Shown here in pieces: positions 11,790-22,184 of a DNA stretch of 46,505 nt; position 1 is the stretch's first letter; every line of letters starts with the position of its first letter. The notes below the pieces were generated by a model. It had not been told where the DNA came from. It was given only the letters and a program-made list of their open reading frames with translations, and did no database searches. A program made the position numbers and the translations under genes. Source of the stretch: Solicoccozyma terricola (lineage: Eukaryota > Basidiomycota > Tremellomycetes > Filobasidiales > Piskurozymaceae); assembly GCA_001600875.1 (NCBI GenBank), contig BCLD01000010.1:1-46505 (forward strand), read 5' to 3'.

Positions 11790-13337
11790 CTACTTTACAA
11801 GGTCCGCCTCCGATAACTTGCGTTTCAGAGTGAGGCGTCTACGCACACTCTGCATGCTCGGAATGCGAGCCAACATGACATTTGCGAATCGATGCCGATC
11901 TTCATCCTCTCCGACTATCTCAGGATCCCGGCCTTTACCTGGAAGCCATCCTGCAGCAGCATCATCTTCGTGTTCTGTGGATTTGACGCCAAAAGAGTCC
12001 CTCAAGTTGATTAACGTAGTAGGGAGATGAAGTTGGGACAGACTAGGAAGGTTTGGGAAAGAGTTGATATGTTGAAAGAAGTATCCGGTCTGAGCCATAG
12101 ACGAAGCGGGAGTGAGAAGAGGGGTCTCGGGTGGCGTTATGGTTGTGGTGGCAACAAGCGCTGGTGTACCGGGCAAGTAGAATGACCATTTCTTGACGTA
12201 TCCAGGTTGACCATCATCTACTGGGATGAAAGCGGGTGAAGCGAGTGTATTCTGAGACGAAGAGGTCGGAGAAACCAAGACCTCCATATCTTCGCCGGTT
12301 TGATGATTGATCGTCGAATTGGCGGCGGCTTCGTCTACGATAGCGTGACTCGTATCCGTTTTGACACCCTGAGTTCTCTTTGCACTTCTACGCTTAAGAT
12401 ATCCAATGACGCCACCATAGAACCACATTGCATGAAGCGGCATCGCAGCTAATAGTATTATGCCGGGTATAATGCTCCCACCGATAGTTTCTCTTGCACT
12501 TTCGATTCCCACAAGGCCACCACTTAGGGAGGATGGTAAGAGGAACGAGGTGATGAGATACGAGTGGAACAAGATTCGTATCAGGAAGAAGAGTACGAGG
12601 AAAGTCGCGTCGTGTCTGAAGAATCGAGGTGAGAGGGTAGAGAGGCCGAGGTGGAATGTTGGGATCTGTAGTGAGCAATTCGTACGTTTGCAGTATTAGA
12701 GAGGGAGAACGGGCCAACGAAGGGGAAAGCTTGTAACGGATGAACTGTACCTCCATAGCCGCAGCCAAAGCAAATGGTCCACACCATGGTGTAAATTGCA
12801 AGTAGCTAGTGATGCCGATGTAAACGCTGTTTGCCATCACAGTGAGCGCCCCGAGATATCTCAAGACGAGGGACAAAAGGGTGGTGTGTGTTGCTCACAT
12901 ATGATGCACCCATCCGGTCAGAAGTCCGATCTGCTTGGGATAGTAGATGTATCCAACGATGAGCTGTAAAGAGTATATACATAGATCATAAACGAATGGA
13001 CGAAAAGCCACTATGTAAAGTCGAAACTCACATCCGCCAATAGATACGAAGTGAAGAATGCCGTGATAATCTTTGCCATCTGTTGGTCCTCATGAAGCAC
13101 GCCGGAAAATCCAGCAGTCCACAACGTGCAAACATATCGCATGCTCCCCAGACTCATCATCCCACTTGCGATCACCGAAAGGACGTAAGACTGTTGCTTT
13201 GCAGTTGCGAGTCTCGGTGCTAGTATGCGATAAGTGAATGAAAATGCCAAGATGACGGGAAGGGGTATTGCGAGAAGGGGTAGTGGGATGGATGAGGTCA
13301 CATCGTGGATGCAAGGAACGAAGGGTATATCCAGCAT
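11790..13337 (-). CDS. TLC (TRAM-LAG1-CLN8) domain multi-pass membrane protein
   Basis: Starting at MLDIPFV (13337), five inferred exons give several hydrophobic segments. They include a helix around AIPLPVILAFSFTY, then IVGYIYYPKQIG followed by LLTGWVHH, then MEIPTFHLGLSTL across a splice, a segment FLVLFFLIRILFHSYLIT, and IIPGIILLAAMPLHAMWFYG near the C-terminal side. The H-H and E-IPTFHLG arrangement is characteristic of TLC proteins such as the fungal relatives of TLCD4/TMEM56. These are endomembrane proteins linked to lipid sensing, lipid trafficking or ceramide metabolism. The last exon adds a Ser/Thr-rich cytosolic tail of about 170 residues ending EADLVK. It lacks enough motif detail for me to call it a ceramide synthase. 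The TLC domain is secure; the function is not. Confidence 0.78.
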
Positions 13338-13757
13338 GATTGTGCGTTGGGACAGGACAAAAGGGAAGTGGTGGTGGTGGTGAGAAGATGACCTGGCAGG
13401 TTGTGTATCGCACGCGATATGGAAGTGAACGGTGAACCGTCGAGCAAGAGGGCGAGGCGACGTTAGTGAGAGACGGGATGTCGAATCAAGTGAACGTGGA
13501 CGAGTGGATGATGATGCTGTGTGTTCAAGACATGTCTATTGAATAAAAATGAATGGAGACGACTGACAATGGAGTGTCGGTTGGATGGAATGGGCAAGAG
13601 CAATCGATCCACCGCGTCGCAATCAACAAGGGCAGTAACCCACGTTCGTGAATGCCGACATCGTGGAGCAGCACATGACATCGTGATGGATCCGTGTCTG
13701 AGAAACACAAGGAGGATCGTGTCCCAAGAGAAGAATCATGCAAAGGGCTTCATCCTT
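13338..13757 (-). promoter_or_regulatory. Upstream region of the TLC gene
   Basis: About 420 bases between the TLC start and the stop of the upstream same-strand gene. It should contain the TLC promoter and leader. It holds GT/GGT-rich runs near 13368-13382 but no recognised motif and no supported exon. Confidence 0.35.
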
Positions 13758-16545
13758 TCACCGCGTTCCCTCGTCTTCTCCGCTCTTGGAACCTCGTTCC
13801 CTCTCTTCCATCGCTTTTCGGTAAGCTTCAATCTCCGAGTGATCATGATGTACCGATGCAAAGATCAATGGGATCCCAGAGTCCGTCGGCGAATCAGGCG
13901 AGTCATCCAAGGCCACTGGCGATCGCAAAGCGATGCGTTCGGTAACGTCCAATGGTGATGGCAGAACAAGGAGACCCTTGTGCGATCCATTACTCTCAAA
14001 GTGAGATGCCGAGCTACGCGAGGACGAGGAAGTCGCAGACAATCTACGTTCCATCGCAGCAGCAGCGATATCTATCAACTGTCCGCTGAATTTACGACGT
14101 GGAGATACGCCATTCGAGTTGGGACTACCACCGCTGGCTAGCGTGTCCATATCGCTACTACCTCCAGTTGTTTCGGCAGGCGTGCCGCCATTCGCCTGCT
14201 TACTGCCTGTCGATCGAGAACTGCTGCCAGAACGAGATCTCGAGTCGGATGTAGTCGAAGCAGCACGCGTCTGTGGTGATCTACCGCCATCGACGATATC
14301 ACCACCATTCCTTTGACCGCCGGGTGGAATTGCGGGCATGGATTTGCTACCAGCGATCGGATCATGGTTCTTCAGTACCGACCATGCGATGCTCGTCGAC
14401 ATGTTGACGTGTGTCGTCATGTGAGATAACTGCCCAGGCTGACCTGAATGAATGGGTGTACCTGGTTGTGTACCCGGTTGATCACCATTCACCGGAAGCT
14501 GGGAAGGGAAACCTCGCGTGGGTTCAAACCATCCGTTGGACGAGATCGGACTGAGATGGTGGGCGGATAGTGGTGAAGGCGCATACACTCCATTCGGCGG
14601 TATCATGATCATTGGAGTACCGTTTGGTGCAGGTGACGAAGGGTGACTAGCCATTGACGTATGAAAGGCATGTGGGGCGAGGCCGTTCGGTCCATGGACC
14701 ACCGGTGTGACAGGAGAAGGAATCATATGTCGACCGCGTTCGAGTTGAATGGCCACCTCGTATTGATGGATGATATGGCGAGCTTGGGCGTACTGCGCAG
14801 CGAGCTGTTGACAGGCGGTAGTTTGCTAGTAACGGAGTATCAAAGTCAGCCGTCAGCATTTCGACGGAATGAATACTCGTATTCCAATCAACGGCCAAAC
14901 CACCCACCTCTGCCAACTTCCTCTGATGATCCGTTTGACTGCCTGCTAGCTCGGACATCATCCTTTCGCTCTGTTCCGCGCGGGACCTCCAGTACCTCTC
15001 AGCTTGACGAGATTTGTTGACCTCGTCGCGAGAACGACTCAGCTCGGAGTGGTGTATGCTCTCCCTGGGACGGGAAGCCGGCGAAACGGCGACGGCGGAT
15101 GCCTGTTGCCTTTTTAGATCATCTTGTAGTCGAGCATTTTCTAGACGAAGTCGTGCAAGTTCCGTGGCTAACGCATCGATAGGACCATCATCATCTCCAA
15201 CCGAGGCGCGAGGGGGCCCTCCCGGTGCCGACTCGGAGACAAACGATTCTCGTCGTTGGACCTCGCTCGCCACCTCGTCTTCAGCCTGCTGAAGCGCCAT
15301 CTGCAGTGATTTGAGCTGATCTCTGACCGCAACGTTTTCCCTTCGAGTTGAAGCAGCCTCGAGTCGAAGAGCTTCCTCGACTCGTCGCGCCTCCTCGCTG
15401 AGAGTTTGATATCGCACGACCTCGGATTGCAAATGGGCCATCTCTTGACGATGACGAAGGCATGCCTCCTCGAGTTCACGTTTGGCTATTGCTACTGCGA
15501 CGTCTGCGACAGGCGGCGAAGTCGGAACAGCAGGCCGGTTGGTAGTCTCTCCCCACGTGGATTCTCGATCCTGCTTCGGGAGCCCACCCGGAACTCCGTT
15601 GGGAGCACCGTGCGAGACTTCACTAGTCGACGAATCCTCCGACTTGATCGTGTTCGCGAGGCCATTACTTTCCGTCCTCTGAAGAGGAACTCCCTCAATC
15701 ACACCGTTTACTTTCACATTCTTCTTCTTCTTCTTTTTAGCAGACTTTCCCGAAACCAAGGTCATGCCCAATTCCTCGAGAAACGTGGTTTCGTCATCCA
15801 ATGCGGTGAGATTCAATGCGCTGGGGGTGGACGGTGATGTGATGCTGGAAGATGCGGTAGAGTTGGAACGTACTGGTCGTCCTTTCGTTACAAGAGTGAA
15901 GTCACCATTGTCCTCCAGACCAACTTTTGCATTTGCTGATATGATATCTCCTTTGGGTGTGAAAAGAAGAGGACCAGGAGTCACCACAGACTTGCCATGA
16001 TTCCGCACGGGCGAAGCAGAAGATGAGCCGGACCGATCTGTGAACCCATCCACACCAAGCAACGCATTTCCTTTCTTCTTCTTTCTTCCCGGTGTTGTAC
16101 CCTTTTCCTTCTCCGCACGATTTCCAGTCACAATCTCTAATTCTGCTGTTAGATCCACTCCAGTTGTGTCTTTGACCAACTCCCTCCGACGAAGCTCGCT
16201 CATGCGTTCTTTCCGTATCGCCAACCACCGTTGATACCGCCGATGTATAACGTACGATGCACCAATGAGTAGTAGAGCGAGAGCCACTGCTCGGTTGGAC
16301 GTGGAACATAGAGGGTTTGCATGTTGTGCATGTCCGGCAGGTAAGAAGCGATCATCACATTGTGGAAGGATGCGCGGAAGAGAAGGTATTCCAAACCGAT
16401 GGAGAAGGGGAGTGGTGGTCGATGTGATGGATGGTTGACGACGACGAGCAACGACGGTCTTGGATGATGAAGAGGTGGAACGTGAGCTGGATGCAACGGC
16501 GTTGTTGACGTCGTTCTCGTCAAAGGGTGGAGTAGGCGAAGGCAT
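13758..16545 (-). CDS. Predicted single-pass membrane protein with coiled coil, function unknown
   Basis: ATG at 16545 opens a product beginning MPSPTPPFDENDV. An in-frame ATG at 16680 exists but its extra segment looks like leader. Residues about 85-105 form one hydrophobic segment (AVALALLLIGASYVI) followed by a basic stretch (HRRYQRW, RKERMSELRRREL), so it is probably a membrane anchor with a cytosolic C-terminus. A Lys-rich patch (KKKKKKN) and Ser/Thr-rich linkers follow, then a long coiled coil of about 200 residues rich in Leu/Glu/Arg. One intron near 14828-14908 is supported because splicing joins QRKLAE to QTTACQQLAAQ and then ARHIIHQYEVAIQLERG. The rest is Pro/Ser/Asn-rich and probably disordered. 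I do not recognise the family. The layout suits an organelle-anchored tether or scaffold, which is inference only. Confidence 0.7.
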
Positions 16546-16953
16546 TGTAATTTCGTTTGCGGACTGATCGAGAATGTAGAAGTGGAAAGGGGATAATTTT
16601 TGGATTCTGGAAAGAGGTAGAGAGGTACGAAAGTCAGTCCATATTGAATCCAATGCCTTGCGTTGATTTCGATCGGGCACAGCGGCGGAAACACCATTTG
16701 TTTCTTTTTATAGTTCTCCAGCACACTCACCTCTGAAGTCAACGGCTTATGATCTAGCAGACAGCGGTTCCTACGTGAGATGAGCCGAGGTGAATGATGT
16801 TACTTGAATATTTTTTTTGGTCCGCTACACTGGGGACCTTGGCGAGTATGCTGCCAAGAGGGAGAGAGGAACAATAAAGGATGTCAACTTGGGCTCAATT
16901 GGTGAAATGATAATCAGTCCCTCGATCGATGGCCCACCCCAACATAGGAGGTG
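16546..16953. other. Intergenic stretch upstream of the coiled-coil gene
   Basis: Probable leader and promoter of the minus-strand coiled-coil gene, and possibly the 3' end of the unrecognised gene beyond it. On the minus strand a donor-like GTGAGT starts at about 16730, which might mark a leader intron. I see nothing else. Confidence 0.3.
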
Positions 16954-17424
16954 TCACTGGTGGTATATCATCGAATATGCGAAATGATACGAGGGGCCAT
17001 ACACCACCTCGCTGGCATGACCTGCTTCCATCGACGAGACAGCCGGCGTCTCCTTTGATAATGACCTCGGAGCGCTCGCCGATGGAAAATACATTGCTCG
17101 GCGATTGAGGATCATCTAAAAACACTCACCCAATGCTACGTGCTCTGTTGAGAGCTTTCTCTTTCCTCTGTCTCTCTCGATGCCGGATGGGTATACCTCG
17201 TACCAGCTCTCGCGGCTCGCTTCCACGGTCGTTTTTATCGGCTCCGACCGCTCCTCCTCCACCTCGAATTGAATCGTACCCGTTTTGCCGTTCGCAGGAT
17301 ATTCGGGTGGATTTGGATCTTTGATGAATGCACAACTACCGTCAGCGATCCATGTGCTGGTGTTGAAGCTGTTGATGGTGTTGTATACTCGACGGTTGAT
17401 GGCGTCGAAAAAAGGAATAGGAGT
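16954..17424 (-). CDS. Unrecognised gene; one well-supported exon (17130-17424)
   Basis: Between a minus-strand acceptor (TTTTCAG, 17425-17431) and a donor (GTGAGT at 17129) lies an open exon of about 98 codons with clearly protein-like composition. It includes INRRVYNTINSFNTSTWIAD, GSCAFIKDPNPPEYPANGKT, GTIQFEVEEERSEPIKTTVE and ASRESWYEVYPSGIERDRG. No ATG lies in this frame upstream as far as 17783, so the start must sit in a separate first exon between here and the deacetylase stop. Downstream joining is uncertain: a 33-nt intron with a weak GAG acceptor would continue to a stop at 16954-16956, while another frame (FSIGERSEVIIKGDAG) is also open. I do not recognise the family. The exon is real-looking; the gene boundaries and the end coordinates are tentative. 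Confidence 0.45.
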
Positions 17425-17783
17425 CTGAAAACGGAGAGGAGCGGGCCGAGAGCTGAGAGGAAGAGGCCCAAAGGTAGGTAGCGCGTTTGCTGTATTCGGC
17501 CGACAAAGGGTGTATGAATGGCAAGAAAGGGAGAGCGGGGTGGGTCTAGGTGTGGTGTGCGAGATGGAGGTGGTGGAGTGGGTTGTGGAGAGGACGCTCG
17601 ATGTTTTGTGCTGTGCTACTCCGATGTTGTTCGCTGTCCCATTCCCGCAGTGCCATTCCGGCGATTGCTTCCGTCACGGACATCGAACACGGACACGGAC
17701 ATCGGCAACCCCCCATCCCCAGTGGCGGTGGCGGTGGCGGTGCTCATCATCAAACGTGTACAACGGCAGTCCAAGTCTCTCAA

Positions 17784-19485
17784 CTACATCCCCCGTGGCA
17801 TGCTCGCATCAGCAGGAGCAGCACACCGTTCTCTAAAGTCCCGCTCAATCTCCATCATCGGTACCCATTCCACATCCTTGTGCTCATTGACCCATTCTAT
17901 GAACCGCTCCAGCATGAGTAGAACATCTGGGGGCAACAGTGCGGCAATACCACATGGTCAGAATTAGTGTGCCGTTGTCCGCTGCCCGACTGTGCTTCTG
18001 GTACCTACGAGGACGACCGGATACATCTGGATGTATGGTAATAGGAAAGCAAAACCCTTCCGTCTCCTCGCTATGTACACACGCAGTCCGTGTATAAGTT
18101 TTGGATGCAAAATAAGGCCCCCTGCCCCCCCCCCCCGTTAAGCCCCCCAGTCGAACTCACCGGTAATAATACGTAAACATGTCTTTCCATTTCTGTTCAA
18201 TAGTACGAACGTCTACGAAACCATGACTATTTGGAGATTCTTTGACTAATGGAAGAAAAGATATATCAGCGGGGTGCTCAAGCTCATGTCAGCCCTCCAA
18301 GGAACTTTGCACTAACTGAACACTGCAAAGTGTCATTTAACGCCATCAGCTCCCGCTCAGAAAGGTATGGTGAACCTTTAATTACTCACTCAATGGCGGT
18401 AAATCATCCAACTACCACCCTATCTCTATCAGCACGTCATACTAAAATCACAGTTTTGCGTGCACACTCACATCCCAATTGGCAGGGATTTCAACCAACC
18501 CCGTCTCCTTGCCACGTACAAGTGGTTTCATCCACGTCTTTGCTCCAGCACTGTAATCGATCTTTGTCCATGTATGTTGATCTGGTAAATAGAATGGCTG
18601 ACAATCATGTGCCATATTCGAGTGATCTTAAGAGACATGTTCGCTTCGTTTAGCCACTATTGCTCTGTACCAGGGAAACGGCTCACTCAATACACACCAT
18701 ATCGAATTCCAACTTCTAATAACATCTCAGTTCCCTCTTTGGATACCTCCCACCAAGGTGCAACAGATCCAATAGGAGGTTTGCCGCAAAAATCCGTAAG
18801 TTGCTTGAATGTATGTGCCAAGATCTCTCTTTGTTGATCGACGGTCATGGAGATTGGGTTCTAGGTGAGGCGCGGGGTTGGGAGAGGGGGGGGGCGGAGG
18901 GGGACTTGTGGGTGAAAAAGAGTGTAGATGGAGGAGAACGCTACGATTGACATACCTCATGAGAGTACCCATGCAGTCCACTGCGGGGAAACTGTCAGTC
19001 ACAAGTAAACTTGGACAAGCCTCTGCGATGAATGAACTCACATCTCATGTCCAGCGTCCCGGACTTTGGCCATTTGTTCTGGGAACGTATCGAGACTATG
19101 ACCTGTATATGAAAAACCCCCTATTGATCAATCTCCTGGATATATTCAGGTAGAGATCACACCACAACTCACCAGGAATGAACCAAGTCGTCTTGATATC
19201 GTACTTTGCAAACAACTTCAACAATCGCGGAACCCCGACCTCGCCAGCAAACATCCCCTGAAGGTCGTTGTAATGGAATGAGCACACTCAGCTGTTCATA
19301 GCATGGCCAAAAATTTCCTTCCTTACTCTGGAAATATCCCCGGGAGAATCTTCACCGCCATACGATCCAAGCCTGTGAATCGCGTTAGCGGGAATTGCAG
19401 ACCCGGACAACCCATCCCTGACAACTTACCATCCGGCGACAGCGTCGACATCCACACCGAAAGAGACGAGCACACGTCGTGTCAT
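17784..19485 (-). CDS. Polysaccharide deacetylase (NodB-homology, PgdA-like)
   Basis: ATG 19485 starts [19 protein letters not shown] and about nine spliced exons run to TAG at 17784-17786. Order of motifs: the catalytic-type Asp in [60 protein letters not shown], the zinc-site-like [57 protein letters not shown] and [19 protein letters not shown]. These follow, block for block, the cytosolic deacetylase family that includes Helicobacter PgdA-type enzymes and many fungal homologues. The family removes acetyl or related acyl groups from amino-sugars. No signal peptide is present, so it is probably intracellular, unlike secreted chitin deacetylases. The first intron downstream of the start and the others have normal GT-AG ends. 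The fungal substrate is unknown. Confidence 0.87.
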
Positions 19486-20265
19486 GTTGTCAAAGAAGGA
19501 TGACTTGGAACTGATGAATCGATTGATGAGATGCTTCGTTGATTCTTCCACTTTGACTTCTAGGTGGAGGCGTTCCCGGGGGTTTTCCGCGGAACTTGTG
19601 AGCGGTTTCTACCAGCTCCAACCTGTTATGCTCGATGGATTCCAACGCGCGCCCACTTCACCGATTAGTCGGGGGTACACTCGGACTATACCCTGCTTCC
19701 CCTGGAGGCCGTGGTCAGACTGACGACACTTCCACCGAATGCAATAACATGCACTGCTGAATTCCCAAGCTACCATCACGACGACGCAGCGCGGGGCTCC
19801 ACGTTTCACGTGAGCGATAAGATTACGGCTACTCGACTTCTTGTCGAACGCTGTGTAAGTCTACACGGCTAGCTTCTCTGGCATAAATAGAGGAATGCTC
19901 TACTTTGGATACGTGAGCTGAAGACATATCCAATCGATCCCAGTCACGATTCGATGCCACGCAAATTCTCCTCTTCCGTCAAGCCTCTACACTGTGTCAT
20001 TCGCCCAGGTGAGGGAAAAGAGAACCTCAAGCGAACATGATAAGTCGGCATCATGCCTAGACATTGCTAGCTGATCCTCCTTTCTAAATCGGACTTGCGT
20101 TATTTGGCAACCCTCTCGACAACAAGTTATTCCTCGCACCTGTCCTAAGATCTCAGGCTCAGCGATGTCAAATTGGGCGTGTCTCCAAAAGGCTCAAAAG
20201 ACGGATTGGCCGCGGGATAATATACAAGATGTGTGACTCGCCCGCCGAGACGATAGGCGATACAA
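19486..20265. promoter_or_regulatory. Intergenic region with a TCACGTGA palindrome
   Basis: About 780 bases between the start of the deacetylase gene and the stop of the RS-rich protein gene, both on the minus strand. It should hold the deacetylase promoter. A perfect TCACGTGA E-box-type palindrome lies at 19806-19813, about 320 bases upstream of the ATG. No supported exon was found. Confidence 0.45.
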
Positions 20266-20458
20266 TCACCTCCACATTTTGTTCTGTTCCTCCTGTCGAA
20301 CACCGAGGTTCCTCGGCACATCAATACCGAGAACTTTACGTTGAGCGACCTCTGTTCGCTCATTTTGCACTTTTCGGAGCTCCTCAAGTTGAGAACGAGA
20401 GAGGAAAGATTGAGTTTCGGTCGTTGGACGCTGTGCGAAATAATCATTCGCGGGGAGG

Positions 20459-20491
<33 letters not shown>

Positions 20492-20492
20492 A

Positions 20493-20529
<37 letters not shown>

Positions 20530-21954
20530 AGGCGGAGGAAGTTAGTAATGACGACCCAACAAAACGTTGCTACGGCCACAAGCTCACCCTCAGACTATTA
20601 CTATGGGCTGCCAAATCCGCATTAGGGTCATATCCACCGTCGTCCACTAGATTCATAGATTCTCCTGTACGAATCATATTCATCTTGGTCTCGTATTTTG
20701 TCATATTGTAGTACTGAGAGGAAAGACGATGTTCCTTTAGCGATCTAGTATCATCGGACGTGAGCACCTTCAAATGTGGCTCACCTTCTCATGAGGCAAA
20801 GTAGCTGCGTAACACACATATCCCACAATCAGATCAGTTCAATAGCAATAACCCTTCCACCTAGTTCGCGCCAGATACTAACCAGTGTTGAAATCCTCCA
20901 CAAATCTACTAAACTCCTTCCTCTCCTTGTCTTTACTGATGGTCTCCGGATTGACCTTGCGTTCCTCCACTAGCCACGCACGGAACTCCTACAGACGAGA
21001 GAGAGGGGTACATCGTCAGAAGTTGACAAGGAATGAGCAGACAGTGTTCAAACTCACCGGCTGCTTGTTGACGTGACTGAAAATGTTAACAGACACAAGA
21101 TCAATGACGCGGTACCTAACCCCCGTATCGATCCAATCACCCACTCAGTGTCCGAAATGATACCGTATGTGCCCCATTGCGACGTCACGGCTGCGGTCTT
21201 GCGATGCTTCTTCGTAGTGACAACATCCATGGCATAAGCAAATCTATCCCTTTCAACGTACGCAAGACACGTCGAGAGACCCACCTTGTCCTTCTTCTCC
21301 TTCTTCTTTGCTTTGCGAGCTTTCCGTTCCTGTCAGAGTGGGACGAACATATGTCAAGCCAGAGTCGTGTTGACGGAGTGTGCAGCACCCCCCACCTCCT
21401 TGGTCTCTTTATCTTTCCTCTTTTCCTTCTTCCTGTCCTTGTGTCGCCTTCGCCTATCTTCAGAGTCATCGGATTCGGATTCACTACCACTACCCTCGCT
21501 GCCTGATTCATCCTCTGCACCATCCGATGACCGATGACGGCGAGAGTGAGTTGAGTGATGAGACGATTTATGACGATGATGGCGCCGATCCGGAGATTCC
21601 GAACGATCCCTATGTCCAGGACGTCAGCGGTGGCAACGGGGGGTGAATTCAGAGCATCAACCAGTCGACGAACCGATGCCTATGTTTCCGATCATCGTCG
21701 TCCCTTCTACGATCACCACGATCTCGGTCCCTCTCTCGATCTCGGTCTCTCCTTTCCTCGTCATGATCTCGGGAACGCTCTAGACCGTGTCGTCCATGGT
21801 CGGATGACCTCTTGCGTTCTTCATCGACCTGATCGTCACCGTGTCTCCTTGGAGCATCTCTGTCGTCTCCACGTCGTCTTTCGCGGTCGGTGCGATCGGA
21901 GTCAGCATGGCTGCTACGGTGACCTCGCGGCTGCTCGTCGTATCGAGAAGACAT
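20266..21954 (-). CDS. RS-rich conserved protein with YGII / FVEDFNT / KYYNM motifs
   Basis: The first exon from ATG 21954 encodes an Arg/Asp/Ser/His-rich region like those of splicing-associated proteins. Next come an acidic Ser stretch and Lys-rich coiled segments. The conserved part reads SQWGTYGIISDTDHVNKQPE, FRAWLVEERKVNPETISKD, EFSRFVEDFNTATLPHEKYY and GGYDPNADLAAH. The last exon has QLEELRKVQNERTEVAQRKV and LGIDVPRNLGVRQEEQ and ends at TGA 20266-20268. I recognise this block as widely conserved among eukaryotes but cannot attach a name. The basic/RS composition suggests a nuclear, possibly pre-mRNA-linked role, which is inference. Two internal exons are only 19 nt (21058-21076) and 20 nt (20785-20804). 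The last intron contains two 30-nt C tracts (sense strand). It shares a 230-base divergent promoter with PAT1. Confidence 0.75.
20461..20528. repeat. Double 30-nt poly-G tract inside an intron
   Basis: Thirty uninterrupted G (20461-20490), then AAAAAAGA, then thirty G (20499-20528). In the minus-strand RS-protein gene this is a poly-C/T stretch in the last intron, upstream of the acceptor CGCACAG. It could serve as an extreme polypyrimidine tract or fold as G-quadruplex/i-motif DNA. Exact length should be treated with caution because homopolymers are error-prone. Confidence 0.85.
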
Positions 21955-22184
21955 GATGTGCGGTGGTGTCGACTGTAAGGGGTGAGCACGAGTGATCGCT
22001 CAACGTCGGGTCAAGCATGGTTGGTATCCCTGGGGCGTCAAATTGTGGCGAATTTGGTGGAAAATATTGTGAATCAGCTGGGAACCAACCAGCAGGCAAC
22101 CCGATGGCTTCAGCTCCGTCTCGCGTTCTCCCCATCGCAACCTCCTCTGCAGCATCATCTTTCCTCATCGACCACCCCCTTGCC
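21955..22184. promoter_or_regulatory. Bidirectional promoter between the RS-protein gene and PAT1
   Basis: Divergent start codons at 21954 (-) and 22185 (+) leave 230 bases to drive both genes. No canonical TATA box is obvious. Confidence 0.5.

Noticed and set aside
12460..12699. Plus-strand frame opposite the TLC exon
   Set aside because: It is antisense to conserved TLC sequence (EIPTFHLGLSTL region) and has no family resemblance.
17510..17967. Several overlapping plus-strand open frames
   Set aside because: They oppose the well-supported deacetylase 3' exons and consist of low-complexity Arg/Gly/Thr repeats from GGCGGT runs.
20145..20711. Frames crossing the poly-G block (poly-Gly or poly-Pro proteins)
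   Set aside because: The tract is intronic in the RS-rich gene, and the flanking sequence is explained by that gene's spliced exons.
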